A DNA stretch of 35,136 nt from Apostichopus californicus (lineage: Eukaryota; Echinodermata; Holothuroidea; Aspidochirotida; Stichopodidae), in assembly GCA_020650975.1 (NCBI GenBank), contig JAIPMN010001617.1, positions 1 through 35,136 on the forward strand, in the 5' to 3' direction. Each line of letters opens with the position of its first letter. Positions within the stretch are counted from its first letter, which is position 1. The notes beneath the pieces were generated by a model, which did no database searches, was not told the origin of the DNA, and was given only the letters and a program-made list of their open reading frames with translations. Positions 1-12,238 of this stretch are shown one piece after another. Both the position numbers and the translations under genes were made by a program.

Positions 1-290
1 TTATTTCCCTAATATTCAGACTAGAGTACCTCATTTGAAGCATTTGGAGGGATTGTTACAGTGCCTAACTGAGGTGCTGTTTTATTTCCCTAATATTCAG
101 ACTAGAGTACCTCATTTCAAACATTTGGATGGATAGTTACAGTGCCTATCTGAGGTGCTGTTTTATTTCCCTAATATTCAGACTAGAGTACCTCATTTGA
201 AGCATTTGGAGGGATTGTTACAGTGCCTAACTGAGGTGCTGTTTTATTTCCCTAATATTCAGACTAGAGTATCTCACTTGAAACCTAAAG
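1..290. repeat. 81-bp tandem repeat, about 3.5 copies, truncated by window edge
   Basis: Units start at 1, 82, 163 and 244, each opening TTATTTCCCTAATATTCAGA and closing CTGAGGTGCTG. Units 1 and 3 are nearly identical, unit 2 carries several substitutions, and unit 4 decays after about 40 bp. The array probably extends to the left of the window. Confidence 0.95.
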
Positions 291-1405
291 AGGGATATAG
301 CAGGAGTCTCATGTGTTGGATACATTGAGGTTCTGTTCAGCAGTGTTTTGAAATATATTTGAAAATTCAATCCAAAAATATGATGCGTAGCAAATTATTA
401 CATACTTTTGATTTGCCATGCCTAGTTTGAAGAGGCTGTATGTATGTAAAACTTTTCTTCAAATGGCAAAGGCCTGGCAACTATCTCGAAGAATAAATAT
501 GGCTGCAGGCCACCTTAATCCGGTCCTCTTTTGCTTCATCGACGTCTCAATCATTTTAAATTCATCTTACTTTGTTCACTTCTGTCCATTCATCATTCCA
601 GCCTTAAATCGTTCAATTAATTTTGAAAGCGAGATTCCTCGAGAGCTCAGCTTCCATTTACACTCTGGCTTCCAAAATCCGGCTCGTCCCTGAATTGAAT
701 GTTGTGAATGATAACAAGTTAGTTTTTAGGGTAAACAATCCGTGAGCTCCTGTCACTGAGAGGAGAGCCAACCGATCGCGAGAGTCCGTCACGAGTTTTC
801 TCGAAAAGATTGACTGACTTATACTTTACTGTCAATAAAAGTTGTGTCATTTGATAAGAAACGACAGAGGTTTTTATTTCCCCGGGGATTGCCTCCAGTC
901 ACTAAGAAAATTAATTGGAATCCCATGGAATTTACAGGAGGAAGTTTAAGATGAGTCTTTTGCCAACTTGAGAAAGAAAAAAAAGAGGTTGATGTCAATT
1001 TGGCTAACGAGGAACGCAATAATGAATGTTGCAAAACTTGATAGATGTTATACCAAAAATCTTCCAAGAGTTGCTGGAAACAAGTTTCTTTCGGTTACGA
1101 CTTTTCGAAGTACGGCATACGGATAATGTACGGCACTCCTAATTAATTTGCAATTTGAGATGCTGAACGCTCGTTTACTTTACCTGTAACGATCCGCAAT
1201 TTGACTTTATTTCTAACTATACAGGTAGTGTAATTTAAAATATTCTTCGATATTTTGCTTCTCACCAGATATGATTATAGATATAAGAGACTATAAAGCA
1301 ATTGGTTTATCATTTCTTATTATTCTTGTGTCTTCATGTCGGCCATTAAACTTTTAAACATTCCTTGAGGGAAATTGTGTCAAATGTGTATGTGTGTGTT
1401 GGGTA

Positions 1406-1419
1406 GGGGGGGGGGGGGG
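1406..1419. repeat. Poly-G run (14 G)
   Basis: Fourteen uninterrupted G after a short (TG)n stretch. It is one of many G or C homopolymers of 8-15 nt in the window. Confidence 0.9.
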
Positions 1420-3587
1420 AGATCGGGAGGGGAATAAAAGAGTTTGTGCTGAAGGGGTCGGTTTAAGTTAATAAACTAGTATTGTTTGTGGATGATACGG
1501 CCCAAGTCCATAATCAAAGTAATATGCATCAGAAAAGAAAGATTTACTAAGAGGTGACCTTCTCACACCACCAACATCCACAGAAAGGGACAAATTATGG
1601 TATGGAATGTCAGTATAAACACATGATTTGATTATTTCAGCTTCAGCTATATCTGCTACTTTCTTGGCTAATCTGCAAACCTCCGGATAGAGGAGCAGTG
1701 TGGGGATTCTTACCGTTCATCTGTGCAGCTGGTGTTTTTACTTTTATATCTAGTTGAAACAAGAGAAGACATTTTATAACTTGCAGATAAAGACAGTTTC
1801 TATGTAGACCTAATATTTGCCGGACGGACGTTACAGAAAAGAAAAAAAAGAGAAAAGAACAAACAGGAAGGAAGGAAGAAGACACGACGACAGAAATGAA
1901 AGGTATTCCCTTGTCAATGTTCGCTGAGAGTTCACATAATGTACGTTTACAAAATTTCAAATAAATTTCTCGGTGAAGGTTGGATTTCAATTCAACCAAA
2001 CACTGTCCATTAGTAACTATTTTTAACTCTCTACATTCTAGCTTTTTTGTGCCAGCAAATTGTGGTCTTTAAAAGTTCCTACCTGTGAGAAAAATTGATG
2101 CGGTTTTGAACAAGACAACACTTCCACAAAAGCCACGTCAACAGGTTTACAAGTAAAAATTCTCCCGTGATTGAGGGAGTTGTGTTCTACTTGATGGGAA
2201 ATTTTTGATCGTATTTATCGTAACATTTTGAAACAAAGCTCTCTAAGAATGATTTTTACCCAATTAAATTTGAAATTTGGTTCAAATGTTATGATTGAAA
2301 AGTCTCTTCAGTCTCTGCAGTCTCTTCTTCATCTAAAGATTATGAAGCGATGAAACTTTAGCCATCAGGATATATTTGGCCCAACTATCAAACTTGAGCA
2401 AAATACTTCATCACCATTTACTAATTACTGTGCATATTCAGATTAAAGAAATTTGAGACTGACTTTGATGTCAATTGGTTATAATTCATTCTGTTAATGA
2501 AGAAAGTGGATTGTTCAAATTTACTCTGAGCTTTTTGATTTATTTGGAAAGAAGACTTTTGAAGTGTAAATAAAGTGTCTTACGATGGAATAATAAACGT
2601 TAAACATTCAAATCGGATTTCTGTTTTCAAGATGCAATGAATAAATTAATAGAATAAGTTTTCATCCCTTCACTTGTTTTGTTGGCCTATAAACCCTTTT
2701 GTCAAACTCTTTGTTTTGCTGATAAATCATCTTGATGGATTATGCAGTTATTTCATATGAAAAAGATAATTCAGGAAATTTTAGAACTTTTAGATATTTT
2801 GAAGCAATCAAATTATCTTACATTGATGTGCTGTATAGATGATACACATGAACATTTTAATATTGGAAACATATATTTTACTTACTGCCGAGAAAAAGAT
2901 GGCACTCACTATTATACATCATATCTCAATCTATCTCTGTCCTTGAAAAATAAACATTCTTCGAAAAATAATGGGTTTGCGTTTCTTCCACGTTTATCTT
3001 ATTCCACAATTATCTTCTTCCTCATCATAACCAGCCAACAATGGATATTTTTAGTTTCATGGCATTGACAAACACTGCGAGATACTTTCAATACAAACAG
3101 TTTACATCCGAAGAGAAATCAATTCTTCAATCGAATTTGAAATGGCAAAGTTTAATATATTTTTTTTAATCTGCTTTCAATGTGTATGACAATCCAAATT
3201 AGAATTCTAGAACAAATGGTACACAGTTAGACCTTAAAAATACAAATTATTATTTATTGTTTAAACATAAGAACGGGAATTTGGCTTTTTAAAACGTCTT
3301 GCGTGAGGAAGCACAGTTATATTTGTGTATTTGATGTACTTGAGTGAAAACGAGGAAGGTTTCATAGAGAAAATTTCAGTTCCAACAATTAAATATTTTG
3401 TATCTGAAATGATATGGTTTCCCAATCCTTTGTTTTTACTATTTAATACATACCGACTTTTAAAATTAACTCTTTCTTTTATCCATGCCTTGGATTACTC
3501 GAGCTAATACACATGACCCTTGACATCAAGAAGTACAAACAACAAAGTCCAATCATATTGTTTTTATTCGCAAATAATCATATGCCT

Positions 3588-3594
3588 ATACATA
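3588..3594. repeat. Candidate SINE target-site duplication, left copy (ATACATA)
   Basis: The same 7 bp recur at 3820-3826 right after the SINE body. The motif is short and AT-rich, so chance is possible. Confidence 0.45.
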
Positions 3595-3819
3595 AAGGTA
3601 ACCTTGGTGGAGTGTTAGCTCAGTGGTTAACGCCGGTGCCTTCCAATCAAAAGGTCCCCGGTTCGAGTCACTCCAAGATTAATGTTTGTCGTCCAGTTAC
3701 AGAGTTGTTGACAATTGACAATTCATAATCATGGACGTTAAAATATGAATGTAACAGCTTGCGGTTTTGATAAGCCAATGAGGCTTCTTCGCGAGTTCCT
3801 GCTTGCAGGAGGATCTAAA
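3595..3819 (+). mobile_element. tRNA-derived SINE, full-length candidate
   Basis: The 5' region has a Pol III A box (TTAGCTCAGTGGTTAA near 3614-3629) and a B box (GGTTCGAGTC near 3660-3669) at tRNA-like spacing. TGGAGTG just before the A box pairs with CACTCCA just after the B box, a relic of an acceptor stem. The T arm does not pair properly, so this is not a functional tRNA. A non-tRNA body of about 140 bp follows, including a small TCCTGC/GCAGGA hairpin. ATACATA at 3588-3594 and 3820-3826 may be the target-site duplication. Family not identified. Confidence 0.8.
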
Positions 3820-4561
3820 ATACATACACCTGCGTCAAAGAAAGTTGTCTTCACAATGCAGCTGGGATTTTAAATGTTTGGACAGTATCGAGGGAATCGA
3901 CAGAGAGTAGAGTTGGAGAGTAGGAATGCCAGAGGCAGGTGTGAAGGCCTATAGTATTTGTGTTAACCTTTAAGATGTTATCGCTGTGTAAGCAATTCAA
4001 GAATTCACTTCAAGGGCTTACACTGAAAAATGTCTCCCCCCGCACCACCCCCCCCCAAAAAAAAGAGGAAATAATTAAAAAAGAACCTGAGACAGTCTGT
4101 AGTTATTTCCTTTCATATCCTTCATCTCTTTATAAAAAAAAATAACTCTATTTTCTTCCAAGGATTTTTGTCATTTTTTGTCAGTTTAGCAATTAAAATC
4201 TTGCAACAATATCAATATTTAAGGGTTTAATTGAAACATGTAGTCTTCTGATGAAACCCAAATGCCCTACAGATATTTTCTTTATTATATCAGTTCTTTT
4301 TATTTACTGACCTATTAAGCTTCCCTACGACGATATATTAACATGTTATACTTTTATGAATAAATCATATAAATTTTCAAGTCTACAAAGTAATTTTTAA
4401 TATTCAGTTTGCCTTCAGTTGGGAATGGAGTAAATTAAAATGAGCCACACGAACATCATAATTGTCAATTGCTGGAAAATTAATCAAAATAATTGCTATT
4501 ATAAGTGTTTCTTTGTTGCCACTAATGGATGTATTCATCTGACGGTTATCAATGGAAGAAC

Positions 4562-4579
4562 CATACCATATATGGTATG
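4562..4579. repeat. Perfect 18-bp palindrome
   Basis: CATACCATATATGGTATG is its own reverse complement. No function can be assigned. Confidence 0.9.
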
Positions 4580-5020
4580 ATAACAGATTAGCGGGGAATT
4601 TGGTTTCAAGGTAACATAATGTTAAATCAACCCAAATAAATTTTTTGAGTTCACAAGCTTTTATGGTAAACATAAATTAAGGAAGAATTATCCGGCAAGA
4701 TATTTATTTTTTCCCGCTTCACTTTATAATGCAATTTAACAACCGACCTGGTGATGTACAAAACTGATGGTAATAATCCTAAAAGGACCAGATAGCAACT
4801 ATCCATCAACTTAATTTAATACGCTAAACATTTGGTTTTGTCGAGAACTGATATTCTGATCCACAATTTAACATCTGCGGGTTACAGTTACCAGCTCAGT
4901 TATACACATTGGTACAGTTATTGTGTGTAGACAGGTTAGGAAGGAGAAATATATGGAAGTTATATCAATTGATAGCTACAGAAAAAAGACAGGAACCTCA
5001 CAACATTAACTATCCCCACA

Positions 5021-5032
5021 CCCCCCCCCCCC
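5021..5032. repeat. Poly-C run (12 C) in a C-rich tract
   Basis: Twelve C in a row, with further C-rich sequence to about 5045. It is the minus-sense equivalent of the poly-G runs. Confidence 0.9.
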
Positions 5033-5636
5033 ACCCCCTTCCTCCTTAATTCAACCTCTCCATCTCCAACAGGATACAAAGTAACATTTGAATCAATGAA
5101 TAGTCCATGTCTTTATCTCCCTTTACAGAATCATTAGCAAAATTTTAATTGATGTTTTCTTCTATTGTAGCTTTTTATCGAGTATATATATCACACTGCA
5201 CATGTACCATACTTCCTCGTACATTAGAAAGTACTGGTACTTAACCTTTGCTTATTATTTCAAGACATTTCAGGTTATTGAAATAGGGTGTCTTGTATCA
5301 GCTGAAATAATTAACATCAATAGCTAAATTAAAGAAAAACAAAGGCACGATGAACAGAAGAAGAATAGCACAGAATGTCTAATAAAGCTGGCCTTTTACC
5401 ATTTATCCACTAGATTATGTCAGGAGTTGACATTCCGATGGAAGAAAAATTCCTCCAAACTGAAAAGTAGGGATTGTGTCATAAGGGATTTTCTGTCACA
5501 TTTCTGAGGTAATTAACTCTCCAAAGTTGCTCTTGTATCAACATTTTCTCTCAGTTGAAACTGTAATCAGCCAGAGTTGGGCACCTTTTAGGGAAGCCTG
5601 CCAGCTGAGATCTGGGAATACTTATTCATTTCTTTA

Positions 5637-5708
5637 GTTCTAATTTAGTATTATCTTAAGGTTTCTGTATTTGTTCTAATTTAATATTATCTTAAGGTTT
5701 CTGTATTT
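5637..5708. repeat. 36-bp direct tandem duplication
   Basis: Two adjacent 36-bp copies, 5637-5672 and 5673-5708, differ by a single base (TTTAGTATT versus TTTAATATT), suggesting a recent duplication. Confidence 0.95.
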
Positions 5709-7955
5709 GTTTCCGTGTTGGTTTATGTGGACTTTGTTGAAAAATTTACAAATATCCAGGTTGCTGGCATTTCAACTTTGGGCTGGTTGTAAGACACAAA
5801 AAAATGTGAAGAGTTATTGGAGACTTAACAAGAATGATTACAGGCAAGAACTTGAGGTAGGATGTATAAACAAAGAGTTGAGGGAAATATTGAGAGGGGG
5901 GAGGGGTGAGCATAGGGTGTGATGAGCATAGGGGGTAAGGAAGGAGAGTGTGGAGAGACAATGAACTGTACAGGTTACTGAAGAATTCTTTCCCAAACAG
6001 AAGAGTGAACCAACTTTACTGCAGTTTAGTCATCTAAATTACCCCTAAACGTAAGAATGCTCAAAAAGGAAAATATAAGCTCTCAACATCAACAACGATC
6101 CCACCGGGGGAGCTAAGGTGCTATGTCCCACAATCTACCTCCAATAGGTACATTTTGGCATTAAATGACCCTGTGCTGTCCAAGAATAGACACAAATGCT
6201 GTCACTATGTAAGGAAGGCTCCAACATTTCATTCCCCTGTCCTGTGTTTTTAGGGTGATAATTTTTTATCTTTGATATAATTGGGGTGAAACTTCAGTTC
6301 TAAATGGAATTTTGAAATACAATACAGAATTTGTACTACCATCACTCAGTGAAAACAGTACCAACATCTCCTCCCCCCCCCCCTCAAACAAATATTTGTT
6401 TTACAATTTTGAGGTGCTACAAGCATTACCTATCTTAACATTTTGTAGAAAGAAATTTCCGTAAAGGTTCCAAAATGGTAACTTTTTTGATGCAGGCTGT
6501 TGTGCAAATGTTATGCAATGTTTATAGACTATGACCTAGAAGTGCGTCAATCACATCATGCTTGTGCAAAAGCAGCTGAAAAAATACAGTCAATTTTTCT
6601 GTCAACTATCAACTACAGTGGTGCAACAGCTGCTGAAGATGAATTTTGCAAAATTAAATTTAAAAAAAAAAAATGGGACAAGGTAAAAACTCTAGTACTG
6701 CAAAACCTGACAACCTTCCAAAATAGCTTAATATAGCCAATTAACAGCCAACAGATTCCATTTGGTACACTCAATTGACCTGGTGAGAATCTTCACTCCT
6801 CCATCTGTACACACTCTGGTGAGTGAACGAGTTAAGTGATATTTACCCGGGATCAATTTCATTTTCAAATGCACATTATGGAGTCACATGACACCTGGCA
6901 ATGACAGGTAGAATTTATTGAAAACTCATCTTTTGACAGGAATTATCACCTGGTAAAATGACAACGACGCAGCTGAACCTGACGTAGTAGTTGGCAGTGC
7001 GCGTACGGGCAATATTTCTGAATTTTAGAAGACAGCGGGCAGGTTGTTTATGGAAAGGTCACACAACAACATTCAAACATGGAGGTCGGCAGAGAGACAG
7101 CTTTTTATGGAAAGAGCAAAGCTTGTTAACTTTATAAGGTTCTGGGAAGGATGTTTATATAGTTCACATTCCTTGAACTTTCACACATCTTTTGTTTTTT
7201 GTTAGTATGCAATGTCTACTGTATCTCTTCAAATCTAAAGGAACACTAACTGTAATATTAATGAATAATTATCTTTCATTTCTCTACATATAATTACAGC
7301 TTACCAATGGTCATCGATGATAACAGTTACGTTCACAATGTTGGGGGTGTGGGAAGGGCGGGGGGGTGGGGGCCTTTGTAAGCTGACCTTAACAAATCAT
7401 GAAGTCCATGATATCGTCTGACAATTATGACAAAGTTATTGCCAATAAAAGGCCCCATTGCTAGAAAAGCGGCAAATGATTGTGAAATGGAAATACCCAC
7501 GAAACACGTTCTTCCTCAAAATGAAGAGGTCGCCCTTTTGCTCTTGACATTTGAGATCAATTCCCATCGAGGACCTAATTTGCCTACAGGATTAACGGCT
7601 TGAAAACCAGTACAATGCTGGGGTGGAGGCGCCAAGTTGTTGTACCCAAAGGTGCCAATTTCCTCTTGGCCACGAAAAATGCTAGTTTTGTCTAGGGCAC
7701 CAACTAGGTTTTGTCTTAATTCCCCAGTGCTGCTGATTGAATCACTGAGGCCCAAACAATTTATACTGCAACACCCCCCTCTCCCCACCCCTCCCCCAAT
7801 CTCTGATTCTCCTTCCACCTTCATCTGTGAAACCTTGGTTTAACTGCGATGTCTTCCATTTCTGAAAATCTTCCGTAAATGTCTTCTTCCTGTTTATTAA
7901 AATGAAACATTAAAATGTTTCCATTTGACTGGAGAAAGCCAAACATCAGACTTAC

Positions 7956-8131
7956 TTTATCGGTGCTATGGGATTGGATCTTCGTTTACTCTTCTCGTCG
8001 GCGGTCATGTAATCCCACTTGAAGACTAGGTTCCAATCGAAGCCCCCCTTTAAGTCGGCCGAGGCGGCCACGTATTGGAAACTATCCATGTTGATAACAT
8101 CTATGATTGGACTCAGTACTGCTTTGTAATT
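7956..8131 (-). CDS. GALNT2: GALNT2-like internal exon (SPIIDVIN...[11 protein letters not shown]), 176 bp
   Basis: The exon starts in phase 0 after a TTTTCTTTTCCGCAG acceptor with [16 protein letters not shown], then [26 protein letters not shown], and ends ...NPIAPIK with the Lys codon split after AA at a GTAAGT donor. [11 protein letters not shown] is a conserved core segment of pp-GalNAc transferases, ahead of the WGGEN motif. The tail WDYMT...NP(I/V)APIK is the part that, from recalled family sequences, points to GALNT2 rather than GALNT14/16. The next exon should open with a base completing Lys, then TPMIAGG and the WGGEN motif. I did not find it down to position 1, so it lies outside the window. 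The open frame runs past the splice acceptor to a spurious ATG at 8161; I set the exon start at 8131 from the acceptor and family alignment. Confidence 0.95.
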
Positions 8132-9943
8132 CTGCGGAAAAGAAAAGCCCAACATATTCAAATGATAATAATAATCATCATAATAATAACAAGATGGAAC
8201 TATAGTAATGCCTTCTGGCCACGAGGGTTGATGTGATAAGTCATATAATACATAAAAAGGTAGAACAAGGCTATCATTCAGATACTGGGGATAAAGATTC
8301 CCATCAGAGACATGTGACCTTTTATGGATGCTGATATTTGTAGGTATGAAAACTGATCATACTGATGAGATGGGAAAAAAACATTTAATCAAGTCAAGAC
8401 AAGAGATGAGAGTGGAAGAAGCAAAAATGAAAGGAGAGAGAGAGTGACAGAGAAAGGATGGAAACTTTCCTCTAACTTATATTCCACATTCCATTCATTC
8501 TCCCCATGTCCCCTATGCCCCTCCCTACCCCCCTCCCCCAGCCTCTCCCATTGATATGATCAGAAGACCTGATCATACAGATGTGAAGAGGGAGAGAGAG
8601 GGGAAATGGGGTGGAAAGCTTACAAACTTAATCTCCACATTGCATTCCTCTTCTCCCCCTTCCCCCTTCCCCCCTCCCCCATCCCCTCAACCCGAGTTTC
8701 ATTGACACTACACACAGATTTACTCATTATCAAACCAACAAAACAAAAGCTGATATCAAAGGGAATCTATTTTTTACTTGAATTATGATATGTTTGCTAG
8801 TATAGAATATAACTTTTATGTGTTGACAGTCACCTCAAACACAATCTTTCCTCAATGATAATTGGGCTTGTCTGGAATTGTGACCCCTAAAGTTGTTTAC
8901 GCAGATGCACGCTCGCGGCCAGGTGCTGTTTGTACGCAGCTTGTGCTCCCAAATGGAGTCAGGTATTACAGAATTAGAGGAAAGTTTCATAATCGCATTA
9001 TGTCTCACACCTCTAAAATATTCTAGCCGAGTCGGCATAAGTTAAGCTTGATTCCAAAACTGAATTTCATGAGGTTTCCTGTTTAGCTGGAGGGTGTTGT
9101 CGTATACTGAAATGTGCGAAGTAATGTCTAGCCATGGGGCACCACCTACCATTTTCCTTTTGTTTATAAGGAGATTGAAAGTATTGTTCAATTCTCATAT
9201 GGGGTTAAAGAACAGCTGTGCTAAGATTAAAAAAATTGTCATATTATGTGTCGGAAAACTGTTTTCAAAGTATCTTTCCTTTGAATTCCAGCTCCTCTAC
9301 ACAATGTCTTCATAACAGAGTGGGGGGGGGGTGGGGAGGGGATGTGTGGGCCGGACAAAAAGAACATACAATATCCCTGGGTAGAAACTCATATTGCAAC
9401 AACCATAATGTTTATTATCACTTCTTTCTTTCCAAATGCAGTTCCACTTTAAGAGTAGATACTGACAGTAACAGCAGGTGTTCAGGGTAGCGAACTAGGT
9501 TTCATATCCTGCAAGACAACAAAACTACAATCTGCAAACCAGTAAAGATGCAGTAATTTATGATAAGCAAAAATTCATACACCTTATAATTATTTTATAT
9601 GCAAATTCTATAGAATGCCAACCTGTAAACCGTGACAGGTCATGTGAAGAACAAGAGAGAACAGCCTTTATGTAAATATAAATACAATTTTGACCTCTTT
9701 CGATCTCCCAGAAACGTCAAAACATTTCAAGGGGTTCCATTCTGCCATTCTTGTACGGAATGTTTGATAGACCGAACAAGAACATGTTGCTGGAAGAATG
9801 AAACCGAATTACCCAACTACACTGCTGGTTTTCAGACAATGAGTTTATTGTTTGCTGCTGTGGGTGTCAACCCTTAACCCTCAGATGACATCCATTCTAT
9901 GCTAAGTAAGGAAGTAAGTCTCATCATATGGCCATGCACGTAA

Positions 9944-10307
9944 CTACGGCAACCTGTAAATAAACACATGTATGGAACATCCCGAGAGATCTCTTTTTCA
10001 GCCAATGAATTTTCTGCTTCTCTGTTTACTTTCAGCTTAAAGTTTCAGTGGAATATCGAGACAGGGAAGAGAATTAAAATTAATATAGAATCATGTATTA
10101 ACTGTGATGAGAATACTTCATTTTTTATTCTAGAGTGTTCCTTCATTTATCCGTAGATTTGCTAAAAGAAGTTAATTTGAACAGATGTCACCCACGATAT
10201 ATTTACAAATCCATACAAAATACAAAGTGATTGAGAAACCTAAAAGAGCAAAGGAGCACATACAAGATGTGTGGAGCGGACATTTGTCATCATGTAGGTT
10301 GCCGTAG
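9944..10307. mobile_element. Candidate 364-bp MITE with 12-bp terminal inverted repeats
   Basis: CTACGGCAACCT at 9944-9955 is the exact inverse of AGGTTGCCGTAG at 10296-10307. If TA is the duplicated target (mariner/Tc1 style), the element is TA|CGGCAACCT...AGGTTGCCG|TA. There is no transposase. The inner sequence is AT-rich with a meaningless open frame. Evidence is the inverted repeat alone. Confidence 0.5.
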
Positions 10308-10794
10308 CTGGATTACCATGGTTACGGTAGAGACCGCTACTACATAAGAGCTTGCCATACTAAAAGTTGCTCAGGTCTATGAAAAACATAAGTAATGATT
10401 CACTGTAATATCATTTCTCTCTCTTTTCTTTGCTTGTATCTTCGATGCAATAAAATTAAGAAGTAAACAACACGAGAAGCAAACCAAACAATCAAAGAAA
10501 TCAATAAACAAACATATGAATTCTCATCATCATCATCAAGGCTGAGAATTCCCAACAAGTCATGTATGTTTGAGTTTGCTCCTAGCAGTTTTAGTTGATA
10601 TGAATATTCATGACTGTATAACATGTCCAAAGGGGGCTGTGGTTTAGGAACATATTTTCTAACTTTTGCAAATGTGCAGATGAGAGCTTTTCAAGCAAAC
10701 CAGTTAGGAATATTTTAATATCAATAAATCAATATTGGTTTATCAGTAATGTTTATTTGGTAAGATGAGGAAAATTTCAAAATGCCAAAGAAAT

Positions 10795-10808
10795 GGGGGG
10801 GGGGGGGG
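10795..10808. repeat. Poly-G run (14 G)
   Basis: Uninterrupted G run inside the 3.4-kb intron; on the transcribed RNA it would read poly-C. Confidence 0.9.
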
Positions 10809-11247
10809 ACATGCAGAAACATATGTTGATAGTGAATGGGGAGAGTTTAATAATTCGACGTGAACATTTGAGTAATTCAGAATGCAAACCTGGAATGAAG
10901 AGGCTGCTTGCGGCAACTAAAATATTGTTTTTAATGTGAACCTACGACAATGTTTTCTAGCAACAGAATGGTGCGCCTTCTGAATATTTCCCTCTCAAGT
11001 TTATAATCTGTGCAGTTTGACCTCAAATGAACTTTGCCCACCAAAAACAATAGGCTTGGAGAATTCAGGTGTAGGCATCTACCCGTATAGTATTAGGTCT
11101 GTTGATGCTTTGTTGATGTTTAAAAAGTTGGCGTCACACAGTCATACTCTCACCCATGCAACTTATATAAAGGTATATAACCTACATATAGACACATGTG
11201 TCTGTGATAACTTTAATACATGCATGTGGCCTGCCCTTGGATACTTA

Positions 11248-11475
11248 AAAGCTATTACACAATAATAAAGCTATACAAAATAATAAAGGTATTACATAAT
11301 AACAAAGCTATTACACAATAATATAGGTATTACACAATAACAAAGCTATTACAAAAATAATAAAGCTATTATACAATAATAAAGCTATTATACAATAATA
11401 AAGCTATTATACAATAATAAAGCTATTACACAATAATAAAGCTATTACACAATAATAAAGCTATTACACAATATT
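11248..11475. repeat. 19-bp AT-rich minisatellite next to a splice donor
   Basis: About 12 copies of a 19-bp unit (CTATTACACAATAATAAAG). The copies nearest the exon are almost identical, and those farther away carry substitutions and indels (GGTATT, ATATAGG). The array ends 12 nt inside the intron that starts at 11487. Confidence 0.95.
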
Positions 11476-11487
11476 AATTTGACTTAC

Positions 11488-11609
11488 CTCTTGCACTCTG
11501 CTTAATAAAGGCTCCAACCAGTGTTCGTTACATTCACAGTGACTATCTAGAAACGTTAGTATCTCTGCTGTCGAGGCGTCCGCACCTTTTACTCTAGATC
11601 GGATTAAAC
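11488..11609 (-). CDS. GALNT2: GALNT2-like internal exon with the DXH catalytic motif, 122 bp
   Basis: The exon completes the split Gly codon and encodes [17 protein letters not shown] followed by [19 protein letters not shown] and SRVQE. The D-S-H in LDSHCE is the DXH motif that, in this family, binds Mn2+ and the UDP-GalNAc diphosphate. The [12 protein letters not shown] context is the family signature just after it. The match to GALNT2 (GLMRSRVRGADAAQAKV..., recalled) is close over the whole exon. The acceptor is a long pyrimidine stretch ending TTTTGCAG; the donor is GAG|GTAAGT, phase 0, which joins cleanly to the exon at 8131. The next intron turns into a 19-bp tandem array 12 nt after the donor, an unusually short margin. 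No stop or frameshift is present, so the exon looks functional. Confidence 0.95.
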
Positions 11610-12094
11610 CTGCAAAAGATTACAAACCAGAAAAAGAAGATGGTTCAAAACCGGTCTATTGCTCATATCGTAATAATGACTGGGTTAAAAATGTTTGTTT
11701 ATAGCACCCTCTATGAGATCTTGGAATCTTGCCTCTGTAAAGATAATAAATGTACATAACACAGAAAGATGTATTCATCCTTTTCTTTCCCAGAAGCAAA
11801 CCCAACCATCATTTAAAAGTACATTCAAACTGATCTTAATCCTATGTTTCCAAAACCAAAAACATTTCAATGCCCTTTTTCATTTACAATCACACTTGAT
11901 CCTCCGCTAGCGATCAGACCGCGAGTGGGAAATGTTCATCAAACAGGGATTTACGAAGAACACAGCAAGCCACATCAGTTACATATTTGCATGCACCCTT
12001 CTACCAGATTACAAGCGGGGCGCGGCATGAAACAGGACATGATGTCTTAAGTTATTGTGATTGTAGTATCCATAGAGCTTTCATATTTATTATT

Positions 12095-12238
12095 TTGATC
12101 TTGAGCTTCGGATCTGATCTCCCCCGAAAGGAGGATTAAGATCTTGGGGTCAGATCCTGAGTGCCAGAGCTTTCACACTAGGAAGTTGATCTCGTGGGAG
12201 AGGGGGGGGGGTGGATCAGCTCCCCTGCTCAAGATCAA
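12095..12238. repeat. Foldback (nested inverted repeats), possible MITE
   Basis: TTGATCTTGAGC at 12095-12106 is the exact inverse of GCTCAAGATCAA at 12227-12238. Inside, GGATCTGA pairs with TCAGATCC about 30 bp further on. A 9-G run lies near the right arm. AGAGCTTTCA occurs both just left of the left arm and inside. Termini are not clear enough to name a family. Confidence 0.55.

Larger units (their letters stand above)
1..7955 (-). other. GALNT2 intron (3' part of gene side), incomplete in window
   Basis: At least 7.95 kb of intron after the [11 protein letters not shown] exon; its acceptor is outside the window. Besides the 81-bp array, SINE, palindrome, 36-bp duplication and G/C homopolymers listed separately, I see only AT-rich unique sequence in 300-1400, 1430-3590, 3830-4560, 4580-5000, 5040-5630 and 5710-7950. 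The open frames here (for example minus 7516-7824 and minus 1643-1999) have no recognisable protein similarity. Confidence 0.75.
8132..11487 (-). other. GALNT2 intron between the DXH exon and the [11 protein letters not shown] exon
   Basis: This 3,356-bp intron has GTAAGT at its 11487 end and a pyrimidine tract plus CAG at its 8132 end. It contains a candidate MITE (9944-10307), a 14-G run (10795-10808) and the 19-bp array at 11248-11475. 8190-9300 and 10310-10790 hold nothing I recognise apart from purine- or pyrimidine-rich stretches near 8440-8700 and a G-rich run near 9320-9345. Confidence 0.85.

Noticed and set aside
2742-3068. 108-codon plus-strand frame
   Set aside because: AT-rich, no recognisable domain, antisense to the GALNT2 intron, and no splice or poly(A) context that I could support.
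3614-3677. A functional tRNA gene
   Set aside because: A and B boxes are present, but the T arm does not pair and the anticodon loop lacks the usual T33. A non-tRNA body follows, so it is a SINE head.
7516-7824. 102-codon minus-strand open frame just downstream of the [11 protein letters not shown] exon
   Set aside because: It does not match the expected next GALNT2 segment (TPMIAGG...WGGEN), has no family I know, and its N-terminus is a Gly-rich read of a C-rich tract.
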